64,000 nt of DNA. Source: Massariosphaeria phaeospora. Taxonomy: Eukaryota > Ascomycota > Dothideomycetes > Pleosporales. Shown here piece by piece: positions 55,301-64,000 of this stretch (its first letter is position 1; every line of letters begins with the position of its first letter). The DNA is taken from positions 496,001 through 560,000 of the forward strand of contig JAADJZ010000003.1 in the NCBI GenBank assembly GCA_011032825.1. Reading direction: 5' to 3'. The position numbers were made by a program, and so were the translations under genes. The notes beneath the pieces were generated by a model. The model had not been told where the DNA came from, made no database searches, and saw only the letters and a program-made list of their open reading frames with translations.

Positions 55301-56251
55301 GGTCGGGCACGCATCTCCATGATCTTCCGGTCTGTCCAGCTCCAAGCGCCGCCCAAGATGCTCGGCTGGGAATATGGCACCGTCGAGATCAACCCCGTCG
55401 TGAAAGCCATCGACCTCCCCAAAGAGCTGGAGAACCTACGCATGAAGATCCGCACCAACCTCGCCCGCGGCAAACTGCACTCCGGCACCCAAGACGGCCA
55501 GCAAAACCAGCACGACGGCCACGTAGTGTGGAAACCCAAAAAGGACGGCCCAATCCGGCTCCCCGTGCGCAAGCGCTACAGCACGCCCCTCATCGTCGAG
55601 TTGCGCAAAGACGCCACGCTGGCCGACCACACGCCGGCCTTCTGCGTGCTGTGGCTGCGCGACATCCCCGACAACGAAGAGCAGACGCTGCGCCTGCCCG
55701 TGTGGAAGGGCGACCTCAAGCGCGCCGAGCACAACACGCTCGCCTCGTGCGGCGACAAGGTCGGCGAGATCGAACTGAGCCTCACCTTCTGGTCCGGCCT
55801 GTCGGGCTACCACGCCGGCTTCGCCAAGAAAGACTCGAATCTCAGCGACGTGCTCGAAGTGCTCGACACGTGCCACGACAACGACGAGTCGGAGTGGGAC
55901 AACGGCGACGACAACTCGTCCTCCTCGTCTTCATCGTCATCGGAAGATTCCGACGACGACGACGCCAACGGCCACGGCCGCTCGTCCTCGCTGCTCCCCT
56001 CGTCGCTTTCTCGCCGCTCCAAGACCAACTCCAGCCTCGACGCCGACGGCAAGCGCGGCATGGTCGACAACCTCAAGGAGTACAAGACCCACGCCAAGCA
56101 GCTGCACCGCCGCAACCGCGGGCTAATGCAGTGGCGCGGGCCGCGCACTGTCGCCTGGATGAAGCATGTTGCTGAGAAGGGCGAGCGCAAGGTCGAGGGC
56201 CTGTTTCGGCATAGTGAGAGGGGGGGCGCGGGCGTCGAGACGGAGGTGTAG
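52366..56251 (+). CDS. C2-domain membrane-tether protein, Mug190/tricalbin-like, 1246 aa, four exons
   Basis: Exons are 52366-53424, 53474-53879, 53926-54812 and 54863-56251, with introns of 49, 46 and 50 nt in register (1246 aa). The N-terminal 210 residues are hydrophilic and disordered. Two hydrophobic segments (about 240-262 and 268-290) form a probable ER hairpin. An SMP-like lipid-transfer region follows (about 315-585, with WLNSLLASIWPLINPDLF and LTFLGQPRVDLACIPLIKK). C2A is at about 588-690 (GVLAITIKHASDF, GGSADPYVSVGWA, EPYWNETCFILV). A coiled coil leads to C2B at about 803-930. The last 330 residues include a Ser9 run and an acidic stretch. Such proteins tether the ER to the plasma membrane and move lipids. 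Closest known name is the fission-yeast meiotic gene mug190. Confidence 0.88.
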
Positions 56252-56944
56252 AGTCATTAGGTATTGTGTGTGGTGATAGGGAGGGAGGGATTGCTTCTGG
56301 CTCTTCCATCGGCACATACATTAATGGGAGTGAACCGCAGGTTATAAATTGAAAGGCCAGGGGCGTGTGCTGCGGAGAGGTGGTGTTCACGGCGCTGGTT
56401 ATGGCGTCCCATCCATCTATACCCCGACCGACTGGCGTTTTTCTGATGCATGTCTCCTACCTTGGTATAATTCGTGTGAGGGCGTGTCTGTGGACATTTG
56501 ACTTGACGTCCAGGGGGATTAGCTTACGTGTAGCGCAACCCCCCCTACATGAATAAACAATTTAAAGCTCATGCTGTGCACACATCCCGTGCCAGCAATG
56601 CAGGCAAAGTGCAGTGACACTGCAGATTTTCCTGGCCAGTCAATCAAGAACCATGCACAAAACATTCCAGTCTTCGAGATTCCGCATTCAGCGACCATAA
56701 CTTTTTGAAGTCTATGAATTGTGTCTAGGTGAACGAACGAGCACACTTTTTTACGGCTACGCTGCAGAGTAAAGAACCCGCTTCCCCCCCCCCCCCCCCC
56801 CCCAGCCTCTAGGATATGCAGCTAGCCGCCCTCAATGCAAATGCGAGTATTGACATGCATTCGAATAGTCCATCTCTTATCCACACCATGACAAGACTCT
56901 CGAGAAGTTCAGAGTACCTTTGTTGTCGTCGTCTTAACACTCGA
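56252..56944. other. Convergent intergenic region with a C20 run
   Basis: This separates the C2 protein (plus) and ornithine decarboxylase (minus). It contains an uninterrupted run of 20 cytosines at 56784-56803. No gene is supported. Confidence 0.55.
56784..56803. repeat. Poly(C)20 homopolymer (G20 on the ODC strand)
   Basis: Twenty consecutive cytosines lie about 140 bp past the ornithine decarboxylase stop codon, so the run would read as G20 in that gene's 3' untranslated region. Confidence 0.9.
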
Positions 56945-58391
56945 TCATAGGCGCAGAAGCGCGCTAGCCCCCGGCTCGCTGCAGACATAGACCACGTCGT
57001 GGCTATCGGTGAAGCCGTTGAAGCGGGTAGCGGAGCACTTGGTGTAAGCTGTGTTTTGCGTTAGCACGATCCATCCCATCACGCGAGTTCGAGATGTGAC
57101 TTACCACCCATGTCCTCAAAGTACAGCCAATCGCCCACATCGAGGCCCTCCGCGAAGGCGCAGGACGACGAGATGACATCTATGCCGTCGCAGGTCGGAC
57201 CCCAGATCGAGTACTCGATCATAGACGGGGAGTCGTAGCCCGAGCGACGCGCGTCGTACAAGACGTCGTTTCCGTTTTTCAGCACAAGCGGGATCGGGTG
57301 CTGGTGGTCGAAGATGATGTTCGAGAAGTTGCCGTAGACGCCGTCGTTTAGATAGAGCATGTACGAGGTGGTTCCGAGGGTAGCGTCAGCGACAGTGCGG
57401 CGCGCGATGACGTGACAAGCGATCGTGAAGGCTGTCGCAACGTAGTAGCGTCCTGGCTCGCCGATGATGCGGATGTGTGGCGGAAAGTAGGTGTCCAGCG
57501 ACGTAGAGAGAACTGCCGCCATTGGCTCGAAGCTGGAGTCGCCAGTAAAACCGCCGCCGACGTCCAAGGTGTGCATGTTGAAGCCCAAATTCGCGGCCTG
57601 GTCGAAGACAAAGCGAGCGTCTTGGACCGATTTGATAAACGCCTTGGGGTCAGACGCGCCTGATCCGACGTGGAAGGCTACGCCCACCACATTCAGCTCG
57701 AGCTTCTTCGCCAGCTCCAAAAGCTCGGCGGTGGTATCCAAAGAAGCGCCGAACTTCTGGCTGAGGCGGCACAGACTGCCCGAATCATCCGTCAAGATGC
57801 GTAGATACAACTCGGCGTCGGGGAAGAGCTGCTTGGTCTTGTAGAGTTCATCGGCGTTGTCGAACGTCATCTGCTTAACACCAGACTGAGCGGCATAACG
57901 GACGTAGGACTTGGTCTTGCACGGCTGGGCGTAGATGATGCGGGAGGGATCAACGCCCATCTTCAAGACAGTCTCGATCTCGTTCTTGGAGGCGCAATCG
58001 AATCCGGCGCCAAGTTTGGATAGGAGGCGCAGGACCTGGGGATCTGGGTTGCACTTGACCGCTTGATGGCACGTTAGTGGTGATCCCACTGTCTGCAATT
58101 GAGAGCAAAAAACTCACCATAGTGGGGTTTGACCCGTCCCAAGTGCAGCTTCCAGCGCAGATGCTGGCGGTAGACCTCGCCCAAGTCGGCCACGAAGAAG
58201 GCATCCTCTTCGCCAACCTCGCAGGTATCATGGTCAATTGCCTCGACACGGCTCTTCAAAGCCTCCCCAATCAGCTGCTTCGACTTGCCAGCGCCATGGC
58301 CGCCGATAGTACCGAGTGTACTGTCGATAGACTTTAAGTCTTGATAAGACAGGTGGTATTCGTCGATAGGAGTAACGGCCGATGGTGCCAT
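56945..58391 (-). CDS. Ornithine decarboxylase, 444 aa, three exons
   Basis: Minus-strand exons are 58391-58118, 58061-57105 and 57048-56945, with two 56-nt introns in register (444 aa). This PLP enzyme converts ornithine to putrescine, the first step of polyamine synthesis, and acts as a cytosolic dimer. The PLP lysine is Lys94 in HYAVKCNPDP. HVGSGASD, LDVGGGFTG and GEPGRYYVA bind the cofactor. Cys382 in WGPTCDGID is the catalytic cysteine contributed across the dimer. The end (VCSEPGASALLRL) is short, without an obvious degradation tail. The length matches fungal ODCs (yeast SPE1, Neurospora spe-1). Its 5' side has 1.3 kb without another gene and a possible 79-codon upstream frame. Confidence 0.96.
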
Positions 58392-59706
58392 GCCCTGAAT
58401 AGTAGATTCTAGGTGAATGCTCGTGAGAACGATGGTAAAATGTGCTTGGTCGACGCGAAGGCTGTTAAGGGGGTTTGAAGGGCTCGAGGCCGAGGCTTGG
58501 TTGTGGGCGAGGTCTCCCCGACTCTTCCTCTACAAGAGGAAGAACCTCAGAGAGTGTCCTATGCGGCAGCTGAAGGTGGGGGGACTCGGGGGTCGGGTTG
58601 GCGTCCGGAAAAAACAACGCACGCTCGAGGTTGGCTTTAGACGTCAAAAGGACGAGGGGGCGGGATGTTGTTGAGGATGTGCGGCGAGCGTTTGGAAAAG
58701 ACAATTTGGAGGTCGAAGGGGATCAAGGTCTGAGCCGTAGCAGTGATGGGCGCCTTTGCAACGACCAAAGGCGGTCGTAGGGAAGACTGGAGGTGCAGGA
58801 GCGGCAGTTGGGCGTATTTTATAGAATAGACAGGCTGTCACCGGTGAAAAGTGGGTGTAACGAGGGTTGTTATGAGGAGGGAAGAGGGGTGGTTGTCAAT
58901 TTTTCACCGCAGATGTGCGTTCGTCGCCGTTTCTTGGAAATGGCTCATTATTCATAATAAACCTGCCAGCTATAGCCGGCAGGCGGTCAGTGCCCCAGGC
59001 ACGGGCGAATCGGGCCATCTCAGCCCTGACATCATGACCGCCCGGCGCCACCGCATGGCCGCCGCAAAGGCAAGCCGCAAGTGTGAATGTTGAGCCGCTC
59101 ACATTTCAGCCTCGCCAGCGATGTCAGTCACCCGTCATATCAGCTCTGCCAGCGTCTGACCGCTGATCAGGGCGCCCGCAACCACAGTTCAGGCACCGCT
59201 GTCATCCCCACCACGCTATCCGACACCCAGCCGCAGCATTTTTAGATTGTTGTAGAAAGCGTAGGCAGCTTGCATGCGCTATATATATCGCCGATACACA
59301 CAGTCATCGGGTGCTTATGAAGGCGGTGGACGGACAGCAAGCACCATGTTAGAGTCACAATGCAGGCATGCAGCATCTTGCACATGCACTCAATACCCAG
59401 TTGGGAGTTATACTGATTGTTGTTTCCATTATTGCGTGAACTCCGTAGAGCCGTCGTGTACGTCTTAAAACTAAGATATCATCGTAGTACGGTAAATCGA
59501 TCGAAATCGCCGCTCCCCAAATGCTGATAAGGAAATGCATGTTCGTGTATGTGGGTATGTGAACGCCGGTAACCAAATATCCCGAGAAAATGCAAGGTAG
59601 GTAGCCGCGCTGCAGAGCCGCCCGATGATAATGAAAAAGAGAGATTGCGACATGCAGCCAGTATCGCAAAGTAATGCAGAAAGTAAAAAGAATGGCTGAT
59701 CAAATG
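58392..59706. promoter_or_regulatory. ODC upstream region, 1.3 kb, with a candidate uORF
   Basis: On the ODC strand a 79-codon frame starts at 58704 and stops at 58465, 73 nt before the ODC ATG. No other gene is supported. Confidence 0.4.
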
Positions 59707-62664
59707 CTATGCGCGCTGAAGAAAAACAGGGACGTCTGACAGATCCACTCCGTACTGGTTGCTGTAGTGCATGCTCTTTCGGCTGGCCGAGCTGTGCAGC
59801 TGTCGCGTGCCTGCACTGCCACCAATACCGTATCCACGCTCGTATCCGTAGTCGAGACCGCCACTATATCGGTCGACTACAATCATATCTTCCGGGGGTT
59901 GGGATTTGGCTCGATAGCTCGGTGTCGTGGAAGGAACTGATGAGTCCAGGGCGCGCTGCCGCAGACCTTCTCCGATAGATCTACAACGCTGACCCCATAA
60001 AAGCGCATGAGAATCCCAGTTTGGCTGAACCGGCGAAAGGGTTCTTTCAGTATTCATATCATACCTGTCGATCAATTGAGAGACTGCGGGTCCACGCGCG
60101 GATGATCGAGCCCGAACGTTGGATCCACGCTTCCTTTCTGCAGCAACTAAATTTTCCTCCGAATGGTGTGGAGAAGTCTGACTAGGAGATAACCGATCTA
60201 ACTTGGCAGCGGGCATGGGTGGCACCTCAGAGGAGATATTGCGGGAGCGCCCTTTGAGTACAAGACCCTCACCCGCTTCCATGTTCATTTCCTGGTAGCT
60301 CTTCGGTCGTTTGGGCATTGCAGGTCGCAACGAGGCCCTGTCTTTGCTTCGCATGCGAGCGAGTTCTGCAGCAGTCTGAGCATCCATGCTAACCATAGAC
60401 TTTGCTCGAGGCAGTGCTTTTCCTAGTTGGTGCGGGTGGGTTGGCGAGACTACGATTTTCCGAGGTATGGTGGACATGGCGATATCGTACGGGGACCCTC
60501 CAAGCGTCGTGGCTATTGTGCCTAGGTCAACAACAGTGGGCACTGCATCGCTGCTATCATGACCGGATTTATGTTTCTTCTCAGCTGTCGACTTAGTTCG
60601 GAAGAGAGATAGGCCATATTTGCGTCCATGAAGAGGCGGCGTAGGCGGTTCATCATCATGATCAAAAATAACATCGTCTGCAACAAGTGTAGACCGCAAG
60701 TTTGACGGCGCTTCACTGGACGTGGTCATAGTGTCAATTACCACAGATTCTTCCGAGGTTGTATGATCTTTAGACAAGTATGTCTGCGTTAAGCACCCCA
60801 TAGCAGGTGCAGCCGATAGACGTCGGGTGAATCTCGAGCGAACATTAGCAGGGATATCAGGAATGGTCCCTTCTTCAGTAGGTTGGCATGACTGGACTAC
60901 AGGCAAGTTGGGTTGCGATGGCCGACGCTTCTGCAAGCGCTTTTGCAGAGATGCTCTGCTATCGATGCTAGCTCCAGATGTGACTGATGCGGGGGTCTGA
61001 GGCGACATGTCTCCAAAAGAGATAACAGGCCGGTTGAAGGTGGTTTCTAGGGCCTTCAAGGACACGGAAAGAGATTTGGCGACCTCTTCGGTCGGCGGCG
61101 GCTTGGGGATCGAAAGTATATGTTCCGACGTAGATAGACTGTGTGTATCGTTGCCACCTATTGATGGTTTTCGCGAAACCGGATAGTGTTCGATGCTTTG
61201 GCGATGTGTAGTGTGGAAACTACCACCAGATGAATAACCCGAGTCGGCCTTCTCTGGAGCTGGACGCTGGATGGGCGATTCTTTATCACTCCTGCCGTCT
61301 TGAGTGGAAACTTTCAATCGTCTGACAGGGTCGGCCGGCAATTCAGATGCGTTAGCTGATCCACCGAATATGGTCCCGTCAAGGATGCGGAGGGCCTCCT
61401 CCTGATACAACTCGGAAGAATTCGAAGAGACTGCAAGGCCTGTATCATCTTCGCGTGTGGCGATACCGGTGAAAGAGTGAAATGGGCTATCAGGAATTGC
61501 GTCCCGATAGCTCGCAGCAAGGGAATCCGCATTTGAGTCCAAAATTTCCACACATCGCTTTGACGGCTCATGGTCGAAGTCGTTGGGGAGTTCTGAATGA
61601 CGTGTTTCAGTCTTCAGTGGACTTCCAGGCCTCGTCATGGCTGGAGCACGGAGATCTTGACGCACAGCCAGATTCGAACGAATTACAGCCGATTTACTCC
61701 TTGAGTGATGTCGATGCTTTCCATGTAGCATCATGGTCGGGCTGGGACTGCCACAGCCCTCCGACGCTGTGAAGTAATCCTCCTCTTTCGGCAAGCCTGG
61801 GCTCGACCTTTGCCGTGAGATCGTATGTGTGCTCGGGGATGGAGATGTAGCCCCATTGGTCACTACTAGGGATCCGAGCTTCAGGGAGCCGAGGTGGGAG
61901 TAATCCATCTCGCCCGGAGTCATCGCTCGTGGTACCGGAGACTCTCGACCATCGTCAACAGGATCCAATGCAGCTAAACGGGTGAGCGGCGAAGTGCCCA
62001 TCATGTCAACTTTCCACTTGCGCTGCTGAGCCTCTGATTGAGGTGTTTTCCAGGAATTCCATGTTCGCCGACGGCCTTCAACGGGCGAGTATCGGGTTGC
62101 TAGACCAGGTGTGGTAATTAAAGAGCGGCGCCTAATCATAGAGGTTGGTCTGTTGACAGTGGTAATTTCGTGGTCGATACGATCATCGTCGATTTGCGGC
62201 TGTAGAGCTTGGTGGAGAGCCTCAAGATCGTCTGGAGACGCATTCTTCTTGACCTCCTGCAATATCTTGATAGCGGCATCTAGGTCCACTGGTCGATTAT
62301 TGGCCACAAGGGAAAGCGTCGAACCCTGGAGACTGGCAAGCTGCGAACTGGAGGTTTTGGCGCTACCAAAACACGACAGAGAGTTTGATCGGGACAGAAC
62401 CGATAGTCTCCTCTGCACCTGCGTAGCAATCTCTCCTAGTTTATCATCCCCATCGGACGAACCCTCCGCTCCAAAGTCTGGCTCCATGGGCGACGTCAAT
62501 TGTGTCCGGAGCACATGTCGATCCCTTGCGCTGAGATTGGCATATTGCGGCGATGAGGGGGCCTTGTCTTCGTCCGTTTGCGCTAGGTAGGGCGAATTAG
62601 AATTAGAGTTTGTCTTCGGCTTCGAGAGCCTATTATGAGAGCCGGCGCTTTGTGTGTTGCCCAT
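59707..62664 (-). CDS. Large disordered protein with an N-myristoylation signal, 985 aa
   Basis: This is a single exon of 985 aa. It begins MGNTQSAGSHNRLSKPK. Gly2 with a small residue at position 6 fits the N-myristoyltransferase consensus, and the following basic residues would strengthen membrane contact. A short helical segment (DLDAAIKILQEVKKNASPDD, then LEALHQALQPQ) lies near residues 128-158. The rest is Ser/Thr/Pro-rich and full of phospho-site-like RRxS/SP motifs (RRLSVLSRSNSL, RRRSLITTPG, KRRPSQPN). No enzyme domain is recognised. Large fungal proteins starting MGNxxS are probably plasma-membrane scaffolds under kinase control, which is inference. The absence of introns over 3 kb is unusual among its neighbours. 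Confidence 0.85.
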   Translation of the reverse strand: MGNTQSAGSHNRLSKPKTNSNSNSPYLAQTDEDKAPSSPQYANLSARDRHVLRTQLTSPMEPDFGAEGSSDGDDKLGEIATQVQRRLSVLSRSNSLSCFGSAKTSSSQLASLQGSTLSLVANNRPVDLDAAIKILQEVKKNASPDDLEALHQALQPQIDDDRIDHEITTVNRPTSMIRRRSLITTPGLATRYSPVEGRRRTWNSWKTPQSEAQQRKWKVDMMGTSPLTRLAALDPVDDGRESPVPRAMTPGEMDYSHLGSLKLGSLVVTNGATSPSPSTHTISRQRSSPGLPKEEDYFTASEGCGSPSPTMMLHGKHRHHSRSKSAVIRSNLAVRQDLRAPAMTRPGSPLKTETRHSELPNDFDHEPSKRCVEILDSNADSLAASYRDAIPDSPFHSFTGIATREDDTGLAVSSNSSELYQEEALRILDGTIFGGSANASELPADPVRRLKVSTQDGRSDKESPIQRPAPEKADSGYSSGGSFHTTHRQSIEHYPVSRKPSIGGNDTHSLSTSEHILSIPKPPPTEEVAKSLSVSLKALETTFNRPVISFGDMSPQTPASVTSGASIDSRASLQKRLQKRRPSQPNLPVVQSCQPTEEGTIPDIPANVRSRFTRRLSAAPAMGCLTQTYLSKDHTTSEESVVIDTMTTSSEAPSNLRSTLVADDVIFDHDDEPPTPPLHGRKYGLSLFRTKSTAEKKHKSGHDSSDAVPTVVDLGTIATTLGGSPYDIAMSTIPRKIVVSPTHPHQLGKALPRAKSMVSMDAQTAAELARMRSKDRASLRPAMPKRPKSYQEMNMEAGEGLVLKGRSRNISSEVPPMPAAKLDRLSPSQTSPHHSEENLVAAERKRGSNVRARSSARGPAVSQLIDRYDMNTERTLSPVQPNWDSHALLWGQRCRSIGEGLRQRALDSSVPSTTPSYRAKSQPPEDMIVVDRYSGGLDYGYERGYGIGGSAGTRQLHSSASRKSMHYSNQYGVDLSDVPVFLQRA

Positions 62665-64000
62665 CTTCTCGAACTCGCGAAACGTTCAAGGAGCAACGAA
62701 GCTCGATGTTATTTTAGTAGGGAGGCATTTGCGGGGAGGCTGGTGGACCTAGAGATTGTGTGAGATAAGACCCAAGAGACAGATGTTGGCAAAGAGGATG
62801 CTCACCCTGTATGCTGCCTTAGGAAGCTGGGGTAACTGAGGTGGGGGCTGGGATGCGAAGTCCGCTGTGGAGTTGAAAAGATAAAGCTCATGGGACACTT
62901 AAAAGACAAAGGAATTGCTGCATTCCTTGCTTCCAAGGTGGCCAACTGGTTAAAACGTCGGATCGCACGGTGGGGGCGTGGCCGTTAGGATTACGAGGCA
63001 TGTATCTGGGACGGCGGAGCGCCAAATGTAAACAACAAACTTGGAAGAACTCCAGACGTGAAACCTGCATTATTCGAGGCACGGACATCGCATCGAGGAT
63101 CGCGACCGGTTCGCCAATCATAATATCAGCCGGCCGGCACTTGACGCCAGTTAAAGCGCGGTTGAGGGGTTCGTGGCGCGCCGGTGTGCTGAACCTGGGG
63201 GGGATCTGAGTGCATCCGGAAGTGCTACGGTTGATCTCAAGGCGTGCGCCTCCTCGAGTCGTCCTGAGATCGTGCCGGCGCTGCCGCTGCCGGCTTCATC
63301 TCGCGCCACAGAGACGGATCCATATCCAGTCTTGCCTTCTTCAAATCCTCCATGTTGTCCCACTGAATATGTAGGCCGGCCCTCAGCTCTTTCTATAGAG
63401 CGCTGTCGATGCCGGGGCTGCGGCAGCTGGCCTCGCCGACCCCCCCGCCTCCCCCATCCTGTGCCTCGTGTCGCCGTGTATGCAACCTGCAGCTGCCATC
63501 ACCGTGTCGCAGAACCAGTTCTACCGAGTTTCCAAAGGGTGCCTTGGACCGTTCACTATGGGCGTCGTAGGAGATGGCGAGATGCGGGTCTGGGGTAGGA
63601 GTTAGATTGTGGCAGACGCGCAGTCCGTTTTTCCCAAATGTCATCTGTCCGTCGCTTCGTAATACATATGTAGCGGTAATTAGGCTATCATCCCAACCAC
63701 CGACATGTCAGTACCCGCCATGGGAAAGTCGACCACGCGATTCGATGTCAACCCCAACGTGCTCGAGGGTTGCTTTATCTCCTTCCGAAACGGCTCTGTG
63801 GGAGCAAACGCCAGTTGCAGTAAATAGAGCGGGTCTCTCGTGCAGCTGCTTCGCAGATTGGCAGTGCCCTGAGCTCATCTAGGGTAATTATGGTCAACAC
63901 TAGCTGGTAAATTCGGAGGCAATCTGAGACGCTGGTGGGCTCGAGAATCCGAGATCGAGATGTACCGCCGACAGCGTGATCCTGCTTCTTGGATTTGTGA
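62665..64000. other. Terminal intergenic region, 1.3 kb
   Basis: This includes the promoter of the myristoylated-protein gene. A 40-codon plus frame at 63704-63826 (MSVPAMGKSTTRFDVNPNV) with a possible GTAAAT donor near its end could be a first exon of a gene beyond the window, but this cannot be confirmed here. Confidence 0.35.

Noticed and set aside
63704..63826. 40-codon frame near the right edge
   Set aside because: It could be a first exon, but the rest would lie outside the window and no domain is visible.
1..64000. CRISPR arrays, rRNA operons, prophage or bacterial operons
   Set aside because: The intron-rich eukaryotic genes exclude a prokaryotic window, and no such structures were seen on either strand.

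Overview
The window is nuclear DNA of a filamentous ascomycete. Most genes carry several short introns (about 46-141 nt) with GT-AG ends. They encode typical Pezizomycotina proteins, including Zn2Cys6 regulators, a HET-domain NLR, a Msn2-type stress factor, PNO1, MDM31 and ornithine decarboxylase. The small proline-rich and secreted genes suggest a Dothideomycete, but that placement is inference. No bacterial, viral or organellar genes were seen. All spliced models below were built by hand from splice signals and frame continuity.

Accessory part, about 1-15 kb. This half is gene-poor. It holds a secreted phospholipase A2-like protein that lacks its catalytic His-Asp pair (822-1424, minus), an unrecognised secreted protein of 325 residues (3800-4906), and four small proline- or serine-rich proteins (5178, 5863, 6966 and 14517). 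It also holds a complete pogo/Fot1-type DNA transposon with perfect 50-bp inverted repeats and a TA target duplication (8423-10532). Directly beside the transposon is a HET-NACHT-ankyrin NLR gene (10811-13606). Two diverged copies of one repeat, in opposite orientation, bracket the transposon and the NLR (cores 8156-8197 and 13950-13991).

Core part, about 15-64 kb. In order: a Cys-rich putative zinc protein; a peroxisomal 4-coumarate-CoA-ligase-like acyl-CoA synthetase divergent from an acyl-CoA thioesterase; ribosomal protein eL36 with a 9-nt microexon; the divergent pair PNO1/MDM31; splicing factor Spp2; a Msn2/Seb1-type C2H2 factor with about 7.1 kb of gene-free DNA upstream; a thioredoxin-PITH protein without the CxxC; a TUG/UBX protein; a large protein with an internal Zn2Cys6-like cluster divergent from a classical Zn2Cys6 regulator; a small PPPPY protein with a broken frame; a Mug190/tricalbin-like C2 protein; ornithine decarboxylase; and a 985-residue protein with an N-myristoylation signal.

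How the genes fit together. The acyl-CoA synthetase and thioesterase share a promoter of about 370 bp containing two CCGAGG sites, so they probably act together in fatty-acid or aromatic-acid metabolism. PNO1 (18S maturation) and MDM31 (mitochondria) share a promoter of about 300 bp. The NLR island has the features of a fast-evolving non-self recognition locus and is the most interesting part of the window.
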